Origin: Turnera subulata
Taxonomy: Eukaryota > Streptophyta > Magnoliopsida > Malpighiales > Passifloraceae
Direction: 5' to 3'
Assembly (NCBI GenBank): GCA_028386065.3
Contig: JAKUCV010006750.1
Coordinates: 452,483 to 516,482 of the forward strand
Length of the DNA: 64,000 nucleotides
The position numbers and the translations under genes were made by a program. Below are positions 22,457 through 34,095 of the stretch, one piece after another. Under the pieces are notes generated by a model. It was not told the DNA's origin. It did not search any database and saw nothing but the letters and a program-made list of their open reading frames with translations. How positions within the stretch are numbered: position 1 is the stretch's first letter; every line of letters begins with the position of its first letter.

Positions 22457-24730
22457 ATGAGCGTAACAGGTTTCTTGTGGGTTGCATGGTTTTTTATAGG
22501 TACGACGCACAATTGCAAGAAAAGATTTCGGTGGTCGTCGTCGCAGACACATATGGAGAGTATGGCACCTTTTGTGGCACAATTACCACCTCCATCTTTT
22601 TCCTTTTTTGGTGGTACGAGTTCTAGTTCAAGGCCCTATGTTCCTCTGTTTCCTACTCTTGTAAGTGGTAGTTCTAGTTCGATGCCATATATAAGGACTG
22701 CATATAGAGATCCTTATATGAATTCCGATGATGATGATGATGAGGATGAGGATGTGGATGTGGATGTGCAAAACAACAACGGGCGATGATGTGGTCCTTG
22801 ATGGGTTAGAGGCTATACGAGCTACAAATGGTATGGTCCATGATGAGTCGGAGGCTACAGAACCTACAAATGATATGGTCCATGATGAGTCGGAGGCTAC
22901 ACAACCTACAAATGATATGCAAGAGATGGTTATTGATAGTTCTGCACCATCTGCTAGAGGTTGTTCGGTTCGGGGCATCAATATTGATAGAACGAGTAGA
23001 ACCTACCTACCAGCGAATTTATACAAAACTGAGTATGTTTCTCAACTTTTGATATACTTTTTAAATTTTTTACTTTTCTTTTCTTTACTTTTTTTGCATA
23101 TCTTACTAATGTGATGCCTCTATTAGATTCCATTGTTTATATATTATTGGGTTTTAGGTTTTTGCTACCAAAAGCTTCTAGATCTATTGGAAAGAGTATT
23201 AGAAGCTTCTATTTGAGATCATGGACAACTTGGATTGAGGTGGAAAAAGATACCAAAAACAATTTATGGGCATGTTTCGCGTATTCATTAAATTTCAGGA
23301 ATTAGTAATAAATATTTTTGTTGCATTACATTTTGCCACACTCATGGTAACTTCTTTTTTTACATAATAAATTTTATTGAGATGCACATATCACTGATTA
23401 GGTGATGAGAGATCTCTGGGATAGGGTAGCTTTTTAAAGATTTAGAGATATCCTCAATAAGGTCTGTTATGGAGAAATAGAAAAGAAAGCTATTGTGGCT
23501 GTATCAAGAATGCAGGATGTGGATATCAGAAACACAGAAGAATATGGACCTCCTTGGATATCCGCCGATGTATGGCTTGAATTGATTGGACCAACAAAAT
23601 GGGGCAATCCTAGATAGTTGGTTATGTCTGAAAGAGGTAATAAAAATCGTATGGCCTTGCAGGAGGGACATATTACAAGGCTTTCTGCGAGTTTTGTTAA
23701 CTTTGAGATTGCGAAGGCGAGACTGAACAAAGTAAAAGGGTCGTGAACCTACTCAACATGATTTTTATAGAGAAACCCATGCCACTAAGGACAACCGATT
23801 TGTTGATAAGAAATTTCCAATTGCTGTTGCAAGTATACAATAAATTTTTCATATTTTATACAAGTCAAATTTTCCAAAAAATCGTAATTTTTAATGATTT
23901 TTAACTTGATGGATGGGAAAAAATATGTGGCACTGATGAAGGAGAGAAATGGCTCTGGTCTTACAAATGCACCGAATTTTGGTGCGGAGCTATGCGAGAA
24001 AGCTTCAACTCGCAAAGGTTTCAAGAGGAGCCGTATATATGGGATGTCGACAGGCATTGCCAATGTGATTCTACAATCGAAATCATCTCGTGCAGCTCCA
24101 TCTACAAATATTCCACAGCCTTCCCATGGTTCTAATGACAAGATAGAAATCATTTTACAAATGATGCAGTAGTAGCAAAATGCAATAACGCAAATGGCAC
24201 AACGATTGCAACATATTTATTCCGTATATTATGGTTTCCAGCAGCCAGACGGTAGTGGTTCTCCAGGAGGAAATACCTATATGCCGACACACTCTTCTCC
24301 ACCGTCATCATTCCCCGCTTCTTGGAATGATAATCTGAGCCATCCTCCTCTCTATCATCCCATTTTGCCCATCATTCCCTATCTCAAATACCCAACATTA
24401 CCCGATTGTCCAACAGCTTTCGACGATCCATTTGTCCCCCTATAATTTTCCCCCCAGGTCATCAACAAATCTTGGGTGGTATTCAATCATCTCTCCCACA
24501 GCAGCAGTTACGCTTTTCTCCGCAACAGACATCCTCGGGCCAGTAGTGTTAAGTCTCGCCACCACAGCAGCAGGCATCCCCAGCCCAATAGTATATGGTC
24601 TCTCCATCACAGTAGGAAGCATCCGCAACCGAACAATATTAGGTTTCTCCATCACAATAGCAGCAAGTTCCCCCACCACAATTTCAGCACCTTTTTCCAT
24701 CATCATAGTGACAACATAAGCGTTCTACAG
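22457..24730 (+). pseudogene. CACTA second gene, Transposase_24 (Ptta/En/Spm) family remnant
   Basis: Plus-strand pieces match the plant Transposase_24 family. The start is Ser-rich ('GGTSSSSRPYVPLFPTL') with an acidic run (D/E/V at 22719-22770). A 42-bp repeat (22831-22914) encodes 'NDMVHDESEATQPT' twice. Then come 'WTTWIEVEKDTKNNLWACF' (23220-23290), 'PPWISADVWLELIGPTKWGN' (23545-23620), 'MSERGNKNRMALQEGH' and 'FVNFEIAKARLNKVKG', and finally 'MDGKKYVALMKERNG' (23910-23960). The tail to about 24720 is Gln/Pro/Ser-rich with CAA/CAG-derived stops. It is probably the TNPA-like partner of the TNP2 remnant at 13806-15752. Introns and stops interrupt it. Confidence 0.75.
22831..22914 (+). repeat. 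Two 42-bp in-frame tandem repeats
   Basis: Units at 22831-22872 and 22873-22914 differ at only a few bases. Because 42 is a multiple of three, the encoded 14-residue unit stays in frame. Confidence 0.95.
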
Positions 24731-25652
24731 TTGATTTAGTTAGCGATGCAATTTTCTTATTTGACTTTTTTGTTCACTTGTACTCAGGTTTGGATATTTA
24801 TATTTCTATTTTAAAGTTCAAGAACTAGTACTTTAGTTATGTTGGACAATGTGCTATAACCTATTTACCTAAATATTATGTTGAAAAATTTGCTATATTA
24901 TTTTTTAATTAAACTGTCATTTTTCTTGCAATATATATGGTAGTTTATAATATAATAACTCTCTAAAAATAAATATTATTTAAATAATTTTTTTGATTTA
25001 TGTAAGTAGAAGAAATTTAATTAATTTAAGAATAAATCAAATCCTAGGCTAAAAAATTTAAAACTTTGACTCCTGTATGGAAATAATTTGTATCAGTTAA
25101 TTTATATTTGCTAATTATAAGCTATCACATTTTTCAGACATAATTAATATTAATTGTTTTCTTTCCTTATTTTTTTCATATAAATATTTATAACTAAAAT
25201 GTAACATATTAATTATTTTTTTTCATCATAAAAGGTCAATATAGTGCAAGAATATATTCTGGAAATTACTTTTAACATCTTCATTAATTATAGTTTAATT
25301 AATTTTAAGGAATCATGATTTTACTTTGTAAGATTAATATTAATTTTTTTCATTTTCTATATTCACCCCTACATTTTCTTATGGATATTTATAATTTCAG
25401 TATAACATAATGGATTTCTTTGGTAATGATAAAAATTATTATAAGGGAATAAAATATTTTCTAAATTATTTATTAAAATTTTTATAATTCACATAGATAT
25501 AGATTTTACATTTGTTTAAAAATATAACTAGGTTTATTTCTTATGTAACCATTTTTTAGTTATAGCCTTTATCTCTTCCTATGGGAGTAGGCCTCTCTTT
25601 AAGAGGAAAAACAAGATATTTAATATATAGTATGTCATGTTTACTTAGGTAC
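24731..25652. repeat. AT-rich ~1-kb repeat array, first part
   Basis: Bases from about 25130 to 25652 align with about 39030-39470 and about 60100-60493. The order is the same in all three: 'ccattatagtgca', then 'taacatagtggatttcttt', then 'cgatatttaacatatag', then 'ttacttaggtac'. The first 400 bp are AT-rich and less clearly aligned. No gene is seen. Tekay A inserted at 25652. Confidence 0.75.
25648..25652. other. Target-site duplication of Tekay A, left copy (GGTAC)
   Basis: GGTAC here and at 38445-38449 flank the element. The AT-rich flanks join into a continuous repeat unit when the element is removed. Confidence 0.88.
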
Positions 25653-28256
25653 TGTGAAGGCTCTCTCCCCGAGGGACCCATCAAACCCAGGTATTGTTAC
25701 ATCACTCCCTCCACCCGATTAAATCCTTTACCATGCTGCAGCACTAGGGATTCGAACTCGGGACGTGATGCTTTTTATCCCCCTCAAGGAAAGCACCTTC
25801 ACCAACTCATCTGCAGACATTCAAGCAACAGTTCATTATTCTCATCTGTTGTGTGTTAAGTTTTCTTTATATATTTATTATTCAGGTCCCCCCTACTGTG
25901 TGCGTCGAGCTCGGTCCCGTCTCATGAGACAACCAGGCATAAGCCCAAATAAACCAGGCACGAAGCCCAAACATATCCATAGAGAGAGAGAGAGACAGAG
26001 CGAAAAAGGGAGATAGAAAGGGGGAGGTAGAAGGAGGGAGGTAGAAACCGGTCATCACAGACCCATATGCTATACCGCATATACCATGCTATCCTGCATG
26101 TAAACCCGAGGGGTAATACTTCCCGCTCGAACCAACCGGTCATCAGCACACAATAGCCTATCTTCTACAGTACATTATTCTTATTCACAAATTACGAGTT
26201 CATGTGTGCCAAGAGTTGTGATTTAACAGGGTTGTGTGAGTAATCAACTCAATCGAATATCCGGGTCTCCGACCCACAACACATCACACAAATCACCCAA
26301 AATCACTCCACATTTTATATCCCATAACAATCCAAACATCATGCTCATAAGCAAACAGTAACACATAGGCACACAATACGGATCACAGCATGTTAGCAAA
26401 CAGGCATGCAACTCAAACAGACCAATCCAACAAGCTCATGCATACAAGCATAAAAAGACGTATAAAGTCACCTCAACGACGATTGTCCTGTGGAGCTTTT
26501 CCCAAAACAGATCCTCCAGCTCCTGAGGTATTACCCGTGCCTGAATACCGGCACACACAAATATTACAAAACAATTACAACCAAACGTGCATGCCTGATC
26601 ACTAAATGCTCAACTGAGTTAAACCCGTCCCTAACTAGCCAATTATGTAATTCCCGGGTCTAAGCCCGTCAAGGTGTTTCTCTCACCTAAACTCCGAGTA
26701 TCGGGACTTAAGGTTCACCGAGCTTAAGCCCAACTAAGTCCATAAATAGTTCCCAGGCCTATAGCCCATTCATTATGTCCTTAACGAGTCCCCGGGCCTA
26801 AAGCCCTTCTAAGTCCAATGGTTTTCAAATCAAGTTATAAAAATCACGTTACCGGGCCTAGGCCCGATTCGGACCAATTTCCACTTAAGGGTTTTACCCG
26901 AGTCCAAATATTCCCGTCCTATGGTTCTACCCGTGTCGGTAAACTCCCGGTTATACACACTCACAGCCCCGCACCCGGTATTCCACTAAACATCCTTTAT
27001 TTCCGATAAAACAATTATTCCTACATTAATTATTACATGCCATGAATGTACATCAAATTACACATCGAGGTAATACCGTTAAATGCCGGAATAAAAACCC
27101 GAGCCTTCGCCGGAAAATTCCCGAGCCTCGCCGGAATTCACCAAAACCACCAGAACGAACCCAACAGTTCTGCCAACATGCATCAACCATCCATTCAACA
27201 ATCCGACAACACAAAATTGACAAGAGAAACAGGAAGGAGATCGCATCCTTACCCGGAAGCTTACTGCCGAACACAACACGTCCACAAGAACCACCAACGC
27301 CGGCGTCCCTCTGCCCGGAGGCAACCTGCAATGACCACACCACAACGACCCGCCGCCCAAACACCACCACTACAACCTGCAACAGACACGAGCCCCGCCA
27401 CCATCCAACAACAACACAACTCGACGCCGTCAACCCACACACCCAACACAACAACAACAACCCGAATACCACCACACACACCCAACACAACAACAACCAC
27501 CCGCCACCGATCCAACGCCCGACACAACAAACGAAACCAAAACCAATCAACACAAAAGAAACCCAAAAACGAGAAAAGAAAAGGGAGAGGGAGCAGGAGT
27601 ACTCACCCGTGCTCGCGGCTCTTTCCCCTCCCAACTGCAGCGGCGGCGACGACGTGCTCCAGTCGCAGCGAGAGACGACACTGCGATGAACGGCGAGGAG
27701 AAGAGATTCGGGCTGTGTGGAGAGGCAAGGGAACAAAAGCGGCAGCGGATGATCGGGGTGAGGAGGTTTCGTGGAAGAGAGGAGGAAAAGAGAGAGGAAA
27801 AGAGAAATAGGAAGAGAGAGAGAAGAGAGGAGGGTAGCAGCGACGGGAGAAGAAGAGAAGAAAAGAAGAGGAGGAGAGAAAATAAGAAAAAAGAAAAGAA
27901 AAGGGAAAGAAGGGCCGGCTAGGGTTTCGACACGCCAAGCCCAAAACGACGTCGTGTCGTTTGGCTTGGCGCGGTCAACCTGCCCCGTTGACCAGCTCTC
28001 ATCTTTTTTTTTTCTCTCTTTCTTTTCCAAAACGACGTAGTTTCAATAGGAACCGCGTTAAACATCGCGTTTCACCCCGATCTAGAATCCGTTTCCCCCG
28101 GGACCCGAACCACGAACAATACCAACTTAAAATTGACATTTCCAAGGCATAATATTTTATTTCCTCGACTAAAACTCGAAAATACCCCAAGGGTAAATTT
28201 GGAATAAAAATTCTGGAAATTTCATAAATCCAATAATGAAAATCCGAGGCGTTACA
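25653..28256 (-). repeat. 3' LTR of Tekay A with a foreign outer end
   Basis: Bases 25816-28256 align with 36008-38444 of the other LTR. The outermost 163 bp (25653-25815) do not match; the corresponding 578 bp of the other LTR (35430-36007) are missing. The LTR includes a GA-rich stretch, CAA/ACA-rich tracts and the palindrome-like 'aacgacgtcgtgtcgttt' near 27943. Long open frames here on both strands are low-complexity and not believed to be genes. Confidence 0.85.
25725..25826 (-). repeat. tRNA-related (SINE-like) fragment
   Basis: The minus strand reads an A-box-like 'GATGAGTTGGTGAAGG' and about 50 bp later a strong B-box-like 'GAGTTCGAATCCC', the spacing and order of a tRNA-derived Pol III promoter. 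No poly-A tail or its own target duplication is visible, so it is a fragment if real. Confidence 0.4.
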
Positions 28257-28273
28257 GTTCTACCCCACTTAAG
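28257..28273 (-). promoter_or_regulatory. Tekay A polypurine tract
   Basis: The minus strand reads CCTTAAGTGGGGTAGAAC just before the LTR start TGTAACGCC. Confidence 0.8.
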
Positions 28274-29442
28274 GAAATTTCGTCCTCGAAATTACAGGAT
28301 ATGAATCATCAAAACAAATGGGGATACTGCTCCCACATATGGGACTCAACCTCCCAAGTAGCCTCATTCGGGGAATGACGGCTCCATCTGACCCGAACCA
28401 TGGGAAGGGTACGACTCCTCAACTACCGCACCTCCTGAGCCAAAATCTCCACCGGCTCCTCGACATAAGTCAAATCCTCAGAAACCTCCACCTCTGTCGG
28501 GGATACAACATGACTAGGATCAGACCGATAATGCCTCAGCATCGAAACATGGAATACATCATGTATGCGCGACAACTCCTCCGGTAAAGCCAACCTGTTG
28601 GCCAGCGGACCAATCCGCTCCATGATCTCATAAGGACCAATATAACGAGAGCTCAACTTGCCCTTCCTCCCAAACCGGATAACACCTCTCCAGGGAGCAA
28701 CATGGAGGAAAACTCTGTCACCTACACTGTACTCCTTCTCCCGTCGATGCTTATCGGCAAAACTCTTTTGCCAATCCTGAGCAGCCCTCATGCACTGCTT
28801 AACCACCTCGATCTGATCAACAGTCTCCTAGACTAGGTCCGGACCAACCACTTGTCTCAGACCTTCCTCATCCCAACAGATCAGACTACGACACTTCCGC
28901 CCATACAAAGCCTTAAAGGCGCCATACCGATACTGGAGTGATACCCGTTGTTATAAGCAAACTCAACCAACGGTAATGTCTCATCCCAAGAACCACTGAA
29001 ATTGAGCACACAGGCTCTAAGCATATCCTCCGACGTCTGTACAGTCCTCTCCGACTGCCCATCGGTCTGCGGATCGAATGTAGTACTGAAATTCAGCTTA
29101 GTACCCAAAGCTGACTGTAAACTCTTCCAGAAGTGGGAAGTAAACCTCGGATCCCTGTTCGACAAAATGGATAGTAGAACTCCATGTAGACGGACAATAC
29201 CCGAAACATACAACCTCGCCAGCTTATCCATTGTATCCGTCTACTGAATCGGAAGGAAATTTGCTGACTTGGTCAACCTGTCGACAATGACCCAGATGGC
29301 ATCATGTCGACCCCGGGTCCTCGGTAACCCGATAACAAAGTCCATAGTGATACACTCCCACTTCCACTGCGGAATAGTCAAAGACCTCAACTTGCCGGCA
29401 GGAGCCTGATGCTCGGCTTTCACTTGCTGACAAGTCATACAA
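28274..29442 (-). pseudogene. Tekay A integrase core, C-terminus and chromodomain
   Basis: The minus strand from the MULE edge continues the integrase: '[18 protein letters not shown]', '[14 protein letters not shown]' (first acidic residue), 'SNRDPRFTSHFWKSLQ' (second) and 'DPQTDGQSERTVQ' (Glu). Then comes the GPY/F-like part ('FLHVAPWRGVIRFGRKGKL', 'YIGPYEIMERIG', 'SRIHDVFHVSMLRHY'). The chromodomain is at about 28300-28420 ('VRVRWSRHSPNEATWEVE', 'MWEQYPHLF'). Chromodomains bind histone marks and guide insertion. Stops at about 28420 and 28830 and frame changes near 28870 and 29235 disable it. The zinc finger half is on the far side of MULE A. Confidence 0.9.
29434..29442. other. TSD of MULE A, left copy (GTCATACAA)
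   Basis: The same nine bases recur at 31727-31735. Removing 29443-31735 rejoins the integrase codons CMT and CQQ. Confidence 0.95.
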
Positions 29443-29628
29443 GGGTTTTTGGTACGGATGGTACCCATATTTTATGATTTGAGACAATCATGTACCCAAA
29501 CTTTTTGCCGAGACATTTATGTACCTGGACTTTTAACAGGTAGGTCAGTCATGGGTCTCGGGCTGGGTATCTGCTGACTTAGAAGCTGCCCAAAATTGGG
29601 ATGCTGCCCGTATCTCAAAACGACGTTG
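29443..29628. repeat. MULE A left TIR
   Basis: Matches the reverse complement of 31541-31726 with scattered differences, through 'gacaatcatgtacccaaac' and 'ggtcagtcatgggtctcggg'. It ends near an 'aaaacgacgt' motif. Confidence 0.92.
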
Positions 29629-31540
29629 TTTCACCACAAAATGACGTCGTTTTCACATCCACGTGGCAAAGGCGGATCCCACCCATTTCCTAATACCTGG
29701 CCCAACTACCAACCCGGTTTTACCCTTAAGAGGTTCAACCGAACCCAAATAAGATATTCTACACAACAAAAAATTATTTTTCTTTTACAAAATAAAGTAA
29801 AAAAAATTACTCAACAATTTTCTTTTTACATAAAAAAGTAAAAAAAATTTACTCAACAAAAAATTATTTTTTTTTTTACAAAAAGAGCAAAACAAAATTC
29901 TACTCAAAAAATTATTTTTGTTTTAAAAACAGGCAAAAAACTTATTCTCATACCCAGACTTTTTTCGGGCAGGTCAATTACCTATTATTCATTAATAATA
30001 TGTCAAATTAGTAATTTTTAGAATCCAACGAAAACTTACTATTTTTTCCAACTGTTTTTTTTTTGGAGGAATTTTCCAACTATTTATTTAATTTGACAAA
30101 AATTTATTATTAATCAAAAGGTTTTGTGTGTATTATTAATTTTTTTCAGCTCTTTCTTTTTTTAAATTTGACGAAAACTTATTATTAATCAAAAGGTTTT
30201 ATGTATATTATTCATCATGTCCTTAATATTTTCTTATCAATTATTTCTCTTAAAAAAGTTAAAGAATAAAAACAAGAAATTTCAAAAAAAATAATAAAAA
30301 ACAAAGAACATAACCTTTTGGTCAAAGCCTCCCTGCTTTTTTTTTTTGGTTAGAATACTGCAAGTACTTTTTCTTTCCCTTTTCAATATCGATTGTCTTT
30401 TTTTTTTTTATCGTATTTTCAATATCCATCATTTGATGACATGGTGCTGCGTATTGAATTAATTTCAGTAGTTCCACCAATGATCGATATTATTGGTAGT
30501 CTCCCTCGCTAATTCGATAAAGATTTACAAATTAAATTAGGAGTCATCCAACCTATATTACAAAAACCCATTTTCTTATCAACTATTTTTCTTAAAAAGT
30601 TAAAAACAAAAAGAACAACCCCACCCCCACCCCCGACCACCACCACCACCACCACCACCACGATCCCGCCTCCGCCATCAACAAACCCTGCACATCCACA
30701 ACCCGAGAACACCAACAAACCATAAATACAAAACCCTCCATCACAGAATCACCGTCAAAGGACAACCTCAATTAGAATAAAACCCAACCACATCAACAAC
30801 AAAGGAAGAAACCCAAAAGCAAAGAGAATAAAAGAAACGAAAAAGGAAAGGAGGAAAGGAGAGTAATGGATCTTTGGTTCTTTCAGTTTGGGTCCCCCTT
30901 CCCTCGCACTCCCCTTCCGTGACCTTGACAGAGGTGGCGACGCGACGGCATCATGACAAGCAGTGGCAGCTCGTGGAGGAGAAGAGAGATTGAGTATAGA
31001 CCCAAAAGATCGAGTAAGAGGAAGGGTTGAGACTGAGTGTGGGTGTGAGGGTTTGAAAAGAAAAAGAAATGGTGTAGTGGGTAATGGTTGTCTTGATTTA
31101 GCTTGGGGCTGGGCTTGCTGGTTCATCGTCGGCGATGGGGGATTGTTGTCATGAGGTGTTCTCCTGATATTGGATTTGAATGGGTGGAGGAAGATGAATC
31201 TTTTATTATTATTATTTTTTAATAAAAAGAAGACGATGGGCAAAGGAGGTTGGTTTGGAAAGAGGGTGATGATTTTGACTTGTTGTTAATAATTAATACA
31301 TTAATGTAAAAAAACATTAAATGCATTAATTCCCGATTGGGGAGATGTTAAATGCATTAATTTATTGTTGATAATTAATACAGTTGGTGTTGTGTTTGGT
31401 GGGAAGTGTCATGTGGTCTTTTCGGTTGAACCTTTGAAACTGTGGTTGAACCGGGGCACGAAACTGGGTTAGTATCTGGGACAATGGGTGGGATCCATGC
31501 TTGCCACGTGAACATGAAACGGCGTCGTAATGCATTAATA

Positions 31541-31726
31541 CGACGCCGTTTTGAGCAACGGGCAGCTACCCAATTTGGGGCAGCATCCACATCAGCATAT
31601 ACCCCGCCCGAGACCCATGACTGACCTGCCCGTTAAAAGTCCAGGTACATAAATGTCTAGACAAAAAGTTTGGGTACATGATTGTCTCAAACCATAAAAT
31701 ATGGGTACCAACAGTACCAAAAACCC
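31541..31726. repeat. MULE A right TIR
   Basis: Inverted copy of the left TIR, ending 'gtaccaaaaaccc'. Its inner edge has 'acgacgccgttttgagc', the counterpart of the left 'ctcaaaacgacgttgttt'. Confidence 0.92.
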
Positions 31727-31735
31727 GTCATACAA

Positions 31736-33207
31736 CGAGCCACAAACTCCGCAACATCCTTCTTCATCTCGGGCCACCAATAATGACTCTTCAAGTTCTG
31801 GTACATTTTGGTGCTACCCGGATGCATAGCATACGGCGCGTTATGCGCTTCATCTATGATCCATCTCCTCAAATCATCAACTTCCGGAACACACAACCGA
31901 TCACTGGTCATCAAAGCACCATCCTCCCGGACATAGAAACTAGAACTCTCTCCACCGAGAGCTTTATCCCTCAACTCTGCTAAATGAGGATCACCATACT
32001 GCAACTCCATGATTTTATCCCTCAAGGTCGGCCGGAAGCTCAAACTGGCTAACAACGCCCCAGTAATATCCACCTCCAACTGTGCATCCAACGACCTCAG
32101 CTCCACCAAGGAAGGCAAAGCATAAGAAACTGAGTCCGCATCCGCAGAAGCCACTCTCTTCCGGCTCAATGCATCTGTAACAACATTAGCCTTGCTTGGA
32201 TGGTACTCGATAGTACAATCATAATCCTTCAGAAGCTGAATCCAGCGTCTCTGCCACATGTTAAGCTCCCTTTGGGTCATGATGTACTTCAGACTCTTGT
32301 GATCTGTGAAAATCCGACACTTCTCGCCGTACAGATGGTGTCTCCAGATCTTCAAAGCAAAGATCACAGCAGCTAACTCCAGATCATGGGTCGGATAGTT
32401 CCTCTCGTGAGTTCTCAACTGCCTGGAGGCATAAGCAATCACCCGACCCTCCTGCATCAAAACACATCCCAAGCCCAGACCAGAAGCGTCACTGAACACC
32501 GTGTACTCCACGCCGGGTCTCGGAACAGTCAAAATCGGTGCAAAAGTCAACTGACTCTTCAACTCCTCAAAACTCTTCTGACAACTGTCATCCCAAGCAA
32601 AAGTATAGTCTTTGCTGAACAGCATAGTCATGGGACCCGCTATTAAGGAAAAACCCTCAATGAACCTCCGGTAGTAACCAGCAAGTCCAAGAAAACTCCA
32701 TATCTCAGATACACTCTTTGGTGGCTCCCAATCCATGACTGCCTTAATCTTGGCCGGATCCACCTTAATGCCCTCACCGGACACACTATGCCCAAGAAAT
32801 ACGACCTCATCCAACCATAACTCACAGTTGCTGAGCTTGGCATAAAGCTGCTCTTCTCTTAACCTCGGTAAAACCAGCCTCAAGTGGTCCTCATGTTCGG
32901 CCTTACTACTCGAGTAGACCAAGAAATCATCAATGAACACTACCACAAACCGGTCCAGAAATTCATGGAAGACCTGCTGCATCATACATGCCGGTGCATT
33001 CGTCAGCCCAAATGGAACAACCACAAACTCATAATGACCATACCGAGTGCGGAATGCAGTCTTCGGTATGTCTTGCTCTGCAATCCGAACCTGATGGTAA
33101 CCAGATCGCATGTCAATCTTCGAGAATACAGAAGCACCCTGCAACTGATCGAACAAGTCATCGATCCTGGGCAAAGGATACTTGTTCTTCACAGTCACCT
33201 TGTTCAA
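31736..33207 (-). pseudogene. Tekay A RT, RNase H and integrase zinc finger
   Basis: A long frame beginning within RT ('[20 protein letters not shown]'). RT signatures are '[15 protein letters not shown]', 'FGLTNAPA' and the catalytic '[12 protein letters not shown]' with both Asp. RNase H has '[15 protein letters not shown]', '[17 protein letters not shown]', 'TDHKSLKYI' and 'TDALSRKR'. The integrase HHCC finger has '[19 protein letters not shown]' and 'VARCMT', where MULE A interrupts it. This frame itself has no stop, but a TAG at 33208-33210 separates it from the upstream part. Confidence 0.93.
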
Positions 33208-34095
33208 CTACCTATAGTCCACACACATCCGCATACTGCCATCCTTCTTCTTCACAAACAAGACCGGGGCACCCCATGGTGAGATGCTCGGTCTAATAAA
33301 ACCCTTATCCAACAACTCCTCTAGTTGCTTCTTCAACTCCTGAAGTTCTGCCGCAGCCATTCTGTTGGGCGGTATAGAAATAGGTGCAACTCCCGGTACC
33401 AGGTCAACTGTATACTCCACCTTCCGTTCCGGAGGCAACCCAGGTAAGTCATCAGGAAAAACATCAGGAAACTCCCGAACAATAGGGATATCCTCCACTC
33501 CAGGTACTGGTACCGAAGAATCGACCACATGAGCTAAAAAGGCATCACAACCCTCTAGGATCATCCTGAAAGCTTGGATGGCCGAGACACAACACACCGA
33601 AAAGGCTCTTCGTTCTCCAACGAACACCAATCTACGCCCCAACAGAGAAGACAAAGCCACTTCCCTGGCTCGACAATCAACTACAGCCTGGTCTCTGGAC
33701 AACCAATCCATGCCTAAGATAACATCAAACTCTCCCAAGTCCATGACAGCAAGATCAGAAGGAAAACTCTCACTATCATACTCTATCGACACATCTCTAC
33801 AAACTCGATCAACAACTACTATATCTCTAGTGGGTAAACGGACTCTCAAGGGTCTACTAAGGTTATCATCCTCTATGTTATGGGTGGTCATGAATGCACG
33901 TGATACAAAAGAATGTGTTGAGCCTGGATCAACTAAACCATGTGCATACTGACCAAAAACAATAAATGTACCTGCTATAACCTCTAGAGCATCAGCAGCC
34001 TCCTCCCGGGTGATGGCATAAACCCTAGGAGCTGCAGCAGACTGAGTCGCACCCCCGCAGTTCGGAGTTCCAGAACCCCCACGACCTCGACCCTA
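33208..34095 (-). pseudogene. Tekay A protease and RT start
   Basis: The minus-strand protease has '[13 protein letters not shown]' as its active-site Asp motif and '[18 protein letters not shown]' as its flap/C-terminal motif. RT begins with '[20 protein letters not shown]', '[20 protein letters not shown]' and '[18 protein letters not shown]', then TAG at 33208-33210, where the family has Gln. This fits CAG-to-TAG decay. It continues from gag. Confidence 0.9.

Larger units (their letters stand above)
29443..31726. mobile_element. MULE A: non-autonomous Mutator-like element
   Basis: A 2284-bp insertion with terminal inverted repeats of about 185 bp (29443-29628 and 31541-31726) starting GGGTTTTTGGTAC. 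The 9-bp TSD and long TIRs are typical of Mutator-like elements. There is no transposase, so it needs one in trans. The interior has AT-rich low complexity on the left and, at about 30590-31240, GC-richer DNA with a CCA/ACC microsatellite and a minus-strand frame (30755-31243) that I do not recognise. That part could be captured host DNA, but no source is identifiable. Confidence 0.93.

Noticed and set aside
25740..25755. Functional tRNA gene
   Set aside because: Only A- and B-box-like motifs are seen; there is no cloverleaf or acceptor stem.
27053..28030. Long open frames on both strands in the Tekay A LTR (up to 325 residues)
   Set aside because: Low-complexity CAA/ACA and GA-rich DNA inside an LTR. 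The matching region of the other LTR (37244-38378) breaks the same frames, so they are not conserved.
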